Shown: piece by piece, positions 57,598 to 64,000 of the stretch
Position numbering within the stretch: position 1 is the first letter of the stretch
How the letters are laid out: the number at the start of each line of letters is the position of its first letter
Assembly: GCA_964019695.1 (NCBI GenBank)
Contig: OZ026515.1
Span: 129,292,849 to 129,356,848, forward strand
Source of the DNA: Loripinus fragilis
Taxonomy: Eukaryota; Mollusca; Bivalvia; Lucinida; Lucinidae
Reading direction: 5' to 3'
DNA: 64,000 nt
Program-made: the position numbers and the translations under genes
The notes under the pieces: generated by a model
What the model saw: only the letters and a program-made list of their open reading frames with translations
Told to the model about the DNA's origin: nothing
Databases searched by the model: none

Positions 57598-58410
57598 TGT
57601 ATATTATACAATTATTGACTAATGAGGCATTGGATATGATGTGATATCGACCAGATAATACCAATATTGACCGAGGCGAAGCCGAGGTCAATATTGGTAT
57701 TCTCTGGTCGATATCACATCATATCCAATGCCTCATTAGTCAATAACTGTTTTATTATATAACATTTAGAGAAAGATGTACAGGTATTATTGCACCTGGA
57801 AAAAAATACTGAACTTATATGCAAGTTTTGGGACAGACAAGCATTTAGCAGAAACAGTGCAACCCTAAATAAGACCACCCTTTTACTCTTGCATATATGT
57901 TGTGCATGAGTGTCATCATTCAACATTTACAAACAAGAATTCTAACACACTTCGCATGTAGAGCCAATGATAAAATAAGTGTGATATGCCAAACAATAAT
58001 TCACAGCTTTGAAAGCGCAGGGAAAATGTGTGAGAGCTGACGTCATTTGTTACTGGTAAATGACGTCATTCATGGCGTTGGACGGTGTAACGTCGTTTTT
58101 ACGCTTGAAAGACGTTACAAATACATGTAAACGTATGCGACGTGGTCTAAGTATTGGCGGGAGTTCTTCAGTGCAAAGGCGGAAAGTTGGAAGAAGCTGA
58201 AGACTTCATATTTGTTTTCGCCGTTTATTGTGCATTAAAATCGAAATAGATCAGCTGTTGCGTTCTCGGCAGCAAGGAGTCTAATTTTAGTAACTAATAT
58301 ACACTGGCAAGCGCGCGCAAGCCAGTGAATATGACAATATATTGACTGGCCACGTGAGCGCTCTAAGCCAATGAAATTCAGTCTTTTTTCTTAGTTATAT
58401 AATAAAAAGT
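57598..58410. mobile_element. Foldback element with a 160-bp palindromic head
   Basis: 57598-57763 is a near-perfect palindrome (ATTGACTAATGAGGCATTGG and its mirror, centre GAGGCGAAGCCGAGG). The following sequence to about 58,410 ends in AGTTATATAATAAAAAG, mirroring the left end. The interior (57,945-58,330) is the reverse complement of a repeat at about 8,680-9,060. Confidence 0.6.
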
Positions 58411-58419
58411 GTTTGCGAC

Positions 58420-61400
58420 GTCAACGTTAATTTTCTGATAGATAACTTGGCGAGTTTATTTCAGGATGTTTGAAACGAATTGATTATTCTTTTGGGAAAG
58501 TTCATTTCACCTCAGAAATTCTCGATTAGAACATTTTGGGATCATAACGTGAGCGGATAAATCGTCAACAATATTTCTTTAAAAAATAAATGTATTAGAT
58601 TAAGCATTTTCCTGGGTTCGAAAATTTCGAAATTAAATTCAGATAATATTAATACAGTATGAATTGTTTGGTTTGAATGCGGTCTTTTTCATGATGAAAA
58701 TGGGTATTTATGCAAATCAGAAAGTTGATCGTTAGCTCGTTTAAAAAAGGCGATCAGATATGATTCATGCGCAGATCCAGGAATTTTCGTCAGGTGGGGG
58801 GAGGGAGGGGGGTCCAGGTCCATCTGGCATATAAAAATAGCTCTGACAACGTTTTTATTTATTTATTTGTTTAGTCTTTATATTTATTTTACAGAAGTCC
58901 AGTGGTTACTTTCAAAGAAAACTATTATTTGCCAAAGTTCCAGTGGAGGGGGGGACTTTTTACAGGGGGTCCAATTGCTTTTTCCCTATAGAAACCCATA
59001 TAACTTGTGATTTTCCAGGGGGGTCGGGACCGCCTGCCCCCCCCCCCCCCCCCCCCCTCTGGATCCGCCAATGTGATTCCGCGCATCGTGGTTTAATCTA
59101 TCTACTCGTTTTTTTCTTTTCTTTTTCAATATAACCTTCGCTAATTACTTTGTAGCAGCAGTCTGCCAGTAGTAGTAGTTATAAAATACTACGGTCAGTT
59201 TACACTCTCAGCTGTGTGCCACATGTGGTAGTCACCAAGTCAAGAAGTGATCCCGGAACCCATCACGCGATATTCAATTCGTAAAAGTCGGGCACCGATA
59301 AATTAGTAGTTTAGCCGTGTCTCTTCTGTTCAAAAATTGTGTTAGAGCTCTCATACCAATACAGATGCATTGCTTCGCTTCAATGTTCCCAATGTTTCAT
59401 TTGGTACTTTTTCACGGTGGTATCTTCTATTATTTTGCGACAATAATTTTGCCAAAAAAATCTGGAAATACATTGACGTCGCGTCAGTTGTTGGTGATAA
59501 TTTCAAAAACGTAGGGGTCCTCTCTATTTAAAGTTCACTATTTCACTTATTCCATTACACATTTCTACAAACTAAACACCATACAAAAGGTCATTAATTA
59601 TATTTTACATTAATAAAAAAGAAATACCAATTAAGACACAAAGAAAAAGTTATCACTAACATATTCTGTATAAAATGCTGATTTTTTGCATGTAGAGACG
59701 TAACAGAAATTGTTAAGCGGAGTGTTTCTTTATCCAAAAGCTATAGCTAAAAATGTATGAAATCTTGTGATTTTTCCCGCACAGCTATGTTTTGTGCTTA
59801 TCCTCACGACGACATGCGCGAAATTGACGTTAATCGGCAAGCTAACCAGAAATAGCCAAACAAGCAAAGAAACGGAATGTGTAGAGATTTAAAGAAAACG
59901 TTGAAAACACAGGATCTGTGTATTTATTTTGGTGCATTACTTTTTAGTGCCCCGTATTTTTTAAATTCGAAATATATCACAAAAATGCGTTTTCAAAATA
60001 GACTTAAACTTTGGATTTATTCGTGTAGTTGGCAATCCGAATCAAAAAAAGATGCATATTTTTGGTTTTGTTGGCATTTTTGAGTACATTTGTTAGACCA
60101 CTTTTAACATAATATTTAGCATGTGTACAAAGCCATAGGGGTGGATGCCAAGTCTGAATTTGCATATTAAGGCCAGAAATTAGGTCAAAGTTCATTGAGT
60201 GCAAAAATGAGAAAATATGTACTACTGTAAAACAACTTTATCTTTTTATATGTAAACATATTTTATTTCAAGCCAAATTTTGTATGCTTATAGTTATAAG
60301 TCTGAATAACATTGAGAATTTTTTTTTTTATGACTAAAAGTTCATATATTGGCTTGAAGATGGGGTCAAAGGTCATCAAGTACAATAATCTGAGCATTTT
60401 TACTAACTGTGTTTCTTTTTTTTTCTCTGGTCCAACAACAAGATGTTTTTAAAACTCTAAAAAGGGTAGAAGTGTTTTAGAAGGCTTAAATTAACATGTT
60501 TATCATTAAAGACATCCCTTTGGAAGCATCCTTTTATGGATTTTACAAAGACAAACATCGTAAGTTTTGTGCAATTCTGACGGAAATTCTCCCTCAATTG
60601 GGCTAAACTGAGATATATGGGCTACTTTGAGAGTTTGCTGCACCTCTCAGAAAGTAAAACTGTTTTCAGTTTGGGACATGTCTTGGGGCCTTAGAAACCG
60701 ATAATTTAATAACCTTTCTGTGGTCATTTTTCTATAAATCACCTGTAATCAACGTTACCCTACTGCCATTGAAAATAACAGTACACACAATACAAGGCTA
60801 ATGTTGATTTATTTTAATTGTATTAGTGAAACAGTTTAAGCATTAAATTTTTAAACTAGACATAAAAATCAATTGCATACATCTGTGATATGTATTTCTG
60901 CTCGTCAGCGAAACTTATGTTACATTTTATACTAAATTGCAGATAATGACTTTACAAATTACATGTATTAGAATAAACCATGATACCTGACCTGAACTAT
61001 ACATGATGTTGATCTATATTCTAATTGAAAATGTTCATTTTCATATATATGAAGTTGTTTATAACTTTAAACTTTCAATGAAGTGGAATCATTTGAATGT
61101 TTAAACATGCTAATTAGTATGTAATTTGTACTGGCTCCAGCATGTAAAGCATAGATGCTAACAGATTCATTTTTCCATTATTTACATTGCATTGGAATTG
61201 GCAAAATATCTTTTATAATGAAATCAAATTATTACTATATCAACAATAATAGATCATAAATTGCTGCACATATATTAATGAAGTAACGTAGGTAACAAAA
61301 GGTACCTTACATAAATGGATAAAGGTAGTAAATTGTTGTTAGGCTTATACAAAATTTGGGCCTGCTCTCCTCAATTTGCTTACATATACTACAAACAGTT

Positions 61401-64000
61401 TATTCTATATAAGACTTGATATAAAAGAGTGCTATGGGTTGATCTGCAATATGTGAATGTGGCATTTCCTGGTCTTACTCAATTACTTTTTGTAATTTGC
61501 CTGGTTCTTTTACATTCATATTGCAGTTTTCAGATTTCTACCAATGGTACATAACGATAAACTTGCAATCCACATCATGATTTAAATATTGACTTAATAT
61601 CAATAATTTACTTAAAATAGCATAGCAATATTTCATACATCTAGTGGCAAGGCAGGAATCAAGGCAGGGGTAGTGCTCAGTGTCTTCTATAGCATGTATA
61701 GTTCTTTCAGGATTGCAAATATAACATCGTAGTACAGAACCAGCATTGTTTTTGTCCAAATATAGGATGTTACGTAGATCTAGTATTAAAGATTTTCCTT
61801 GTATGCTGAATTCTTTTAATTTTCACTTTTCACTGTTGACAATTACATTATAAAATTAAACTATCATCTGTCCCCATTAAAATCTTCTATGTTTTGTTGA
61901 ACTAGATTTCATATCAAATTGTAATGATGATTATCTTTTTATACTCTGTAGCAATTCTGATAGAAACTATTCTGCTTGTTAATTATCTTAGACTAAGGTT
62001 GGTTGAGGCAAGTTTACCTGAGCCATATAGAAAAAGTCTTGTAAAACATCTGAACATATTTCATGGTAACATAAACACCAAATCATTTGAACGTTAGTGA
62101 TACTTTATTTTAAAGATCAGTTGACTGTTTTATTCTTAAGCATAAAACAAAAACATGACTCCCAAAAGTCACTTGTATCGTTTGCATCTTTGAAACTCAC
62201 AGATTAAACTGAATGTTGAAAAAGTAGCTTCACACGCAGCTGATTTCTTTGCTTTTCTTATTCACAAGGTAGATTGTTTTTAGTTTTGTTTATGCACTAT
62301 TTGATTTTGTTGAGCTATTTGTAACCCTAGTACATGTTTTATATATGTCCTATGAAAAGTGAGTTATGGTCTTTTTGTTGGTTTTAAAAGGTTTACTAAA
62401 TTAGGCTTATTGTGATAGTCTTAAATATATATGCAAAACCATCGAAAATGTGAACAACATTGCTGACAACAGCTTGCAGAAAGCACTTTAAGCATAAACT
62501 TGCTCACTCTTGTACCTATATCCTTGTAGATATTTGTGAAGACTAACACTGTTTGAGGACTGTTTTGTATATAGTGAAAGGAAAGTAGTACAGTTTTATT
62601 TCAAGAGTAATGCCATATTAAAACTACACATTTCGAGTATGTTACTATTTACAAGTGCTATCCAATCTGGTATATTGCACTTGTATCTACGAGCAGTAGA
62701 TGTATACATTAATGTAAGTCACCTACCCTATATATGCAATCAATCCCTGTCTTAGCAAATTGTCATGGTTAAGAGATAGATTCTACACTAGAACAGGCGA
62801 GTTAACTACCTTAGGATCTTATATACATCAAGCAAATCAGAGATGTTAAACCAATTGTTTATGCTAGTAAATGTACATATTAGATAACTATTTCAGGACA
62901 CAATTCCTCTAAATACTAAGAAATGATCCAAACCAATGGAAAACTATGAACACAATCAAATCATCAGGTGCTCCAATATGGTGATTGCCTATGTTCCCAG
63001 GAAGTCACCAGACATCTGCTTTGGGGAAATTTAATTTGGAATAAAACTTGCATTGGCATTTTACAGTTAAAACGAATAACATAAAGAAACACATGCCAAT
63101 AACCTCATAGCATTTGATCTCTATTATCATTGCAAAAAATAATAAGCAAAATATGTTTAACAATGATACTTAGAATTGAATTTATCGACACTGAAACAAT
63201 TACAATGTATAAAAAGTTGCGCAATGAAAGACATAGATATATATTTTATGGTATTTTAAAATTAGAGGTACCTTTAATATCATATTTATACTGCTTCTAC
63301 GAGTATATATGGATGAATACGTTTACACAAGCAGCCTGATTTCAAAGAAATGCTGCTTTTAAATCAACATCATTTCATTAATATGTGCAAAGGAAAGGAC
63401 ACCCCTACAATTAAATGTTAAAAGTTATATGGAGGATTACTCTTAATGTCAGGGCTATTTCCATGATATACCCCACAAAAAGTTAACAATGTTTTCACTG
63501 GATGGTCATTATTAGAAATGTACCTTTATATTTGCTTTATGTTATATATGTTACCATCTGCTAACAGGCCGATGTGAAGACCAATGTGAGGATATATTCC
63601 TTCCAGTATATGGTATTTACCATATTCTATCATAGTTTCAACACGCCTGATGTTTTATGAAAGGAGGCTTGGTCTTTTTATTTTCATGAAGCTATGCTTA
63701 GTATATGCAATTAGCAGGTAGTGGCCTTGTAAAAAGTGTTTAACAATTACACATAGATGGGAACAAACACAACAAACGTGTGAAATGAGAAAAGAAATAT
63801 ATTTTAGTCCTATAAGCATGAGATCACGGCCAAGTCCTTCATGAAAGCTGTAGTTTGGAACATATACCTTTGAGAAATGACTCAATTCAGATGGTAAAAT
63901 GTAACGTAAGTAACAACTTAAACACATCTTATGTATAAAAGGATATATAATTGCATAAAATGACGTATTTATATAAAGCATTACGTAAAAATTTGTTTTT
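58420..64000. other. AT-rich stretch without recognised genes
   Basis: Apart from a GGATCC-type repeat remnant with a C-run (58,770-59,070) and the unclear frame at 61,538, nothing was recognised. Open frames are at most about 108 codons, AT-driven and without motifs. Intron or untranslated sequence of a neighbouring gene is possible. The repeat density is clearly lower than elsewhere in the window. Confidence 0.5.
61538..61759 (-). other. Short cysteine-rich open frame, status unclear
   Basis: 73-residue minus-strand frame with RCYICNPER, PCLDSCLATRCMKYCYAI: eight cysteines in all, seven of them within 40 residues, more ordered than expected by chance in AT-rich DNA. No clear acceptor precedes the cysteine block and the C-terminal part looks like random translation. 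It could be an exon fragment, part of an untranslated region, or chance. Not assigned to a family. Confidence 0.2.

Overview
The window reads as animal nuclear DNA, most likely from a bivalve mollusc (inference). It is AT-rich, has long introns with GT/AG borders, and is crowded with tRNA-headed SINEs, foldback MITEs, a mariner and a Polinton/Maverick derivative. No rRNA, intact tRNA, CRISPR or bacterial-style operon is visible. Only one host gene can be supported with confidence.

That gene is on the minus strand and occupies about 15.8-42.0 kb. Four exons are resolved: 42038-41861, 33245-27629, 22753-22601 and 16600-15792 (stop). All three junctions inside the window have matching phases (0, 1, 1) and recognisable splice sites. 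The product, at least about 2,250 residues, has a bacterial toxin-like architecture: a C80-type cysteine protease domain (the InsP6-activated autoprocessing domain of MARTX and large clostridial toxins) split across an 8.6-kb intron, then a long region that includes a WWE-like stretch, a hydrophobic region that may insert in membranes, and a long C-terminal array of calcium-binding RTX nonapeptide blocks alternating with haemolysin-related modules. One coding exon is 5.6 kb long. The best reading is an old horizontal transfer from bacteria that has since acquired introns and repeats. The 5' end of the gene was not found; it lies upstream of 42038, perhaps outside the window.

Region by region: 1-15.7 kb, downstream of the gene, is repeat-rich (SINEs, hairpin MITEs, a broken mariner at 11.6-13.6 kb, a 36-bp minisatellite at 14.7-15.0 kb). 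16.6-22.6 kb is an intron with nested MITEs and a dead reverse transcriptase fragment. 22.8-27.6 kb is an intron with a 130-bp tandem array and MITEs. 33.2-41.9 kb is an intron containing a 4.1-kb near-perfect palindrome. 42.1-44.4 kb is a terminal-inverted-repeat element with mirrored minisatellites. 46.3-53.5 kb is a 7.2-kb Polinton/Maverick derivative flanked by a 6-bp target duplication and organised as a head-to-head inverted dimer with decayed genes (packaging ATPase, PC4-like protein, zinc-finger ORF). 53.5-58.4 kb holds more dispersed repeats, and 58.4-64 kb is AT-rich sequence in which no gene was recognised.
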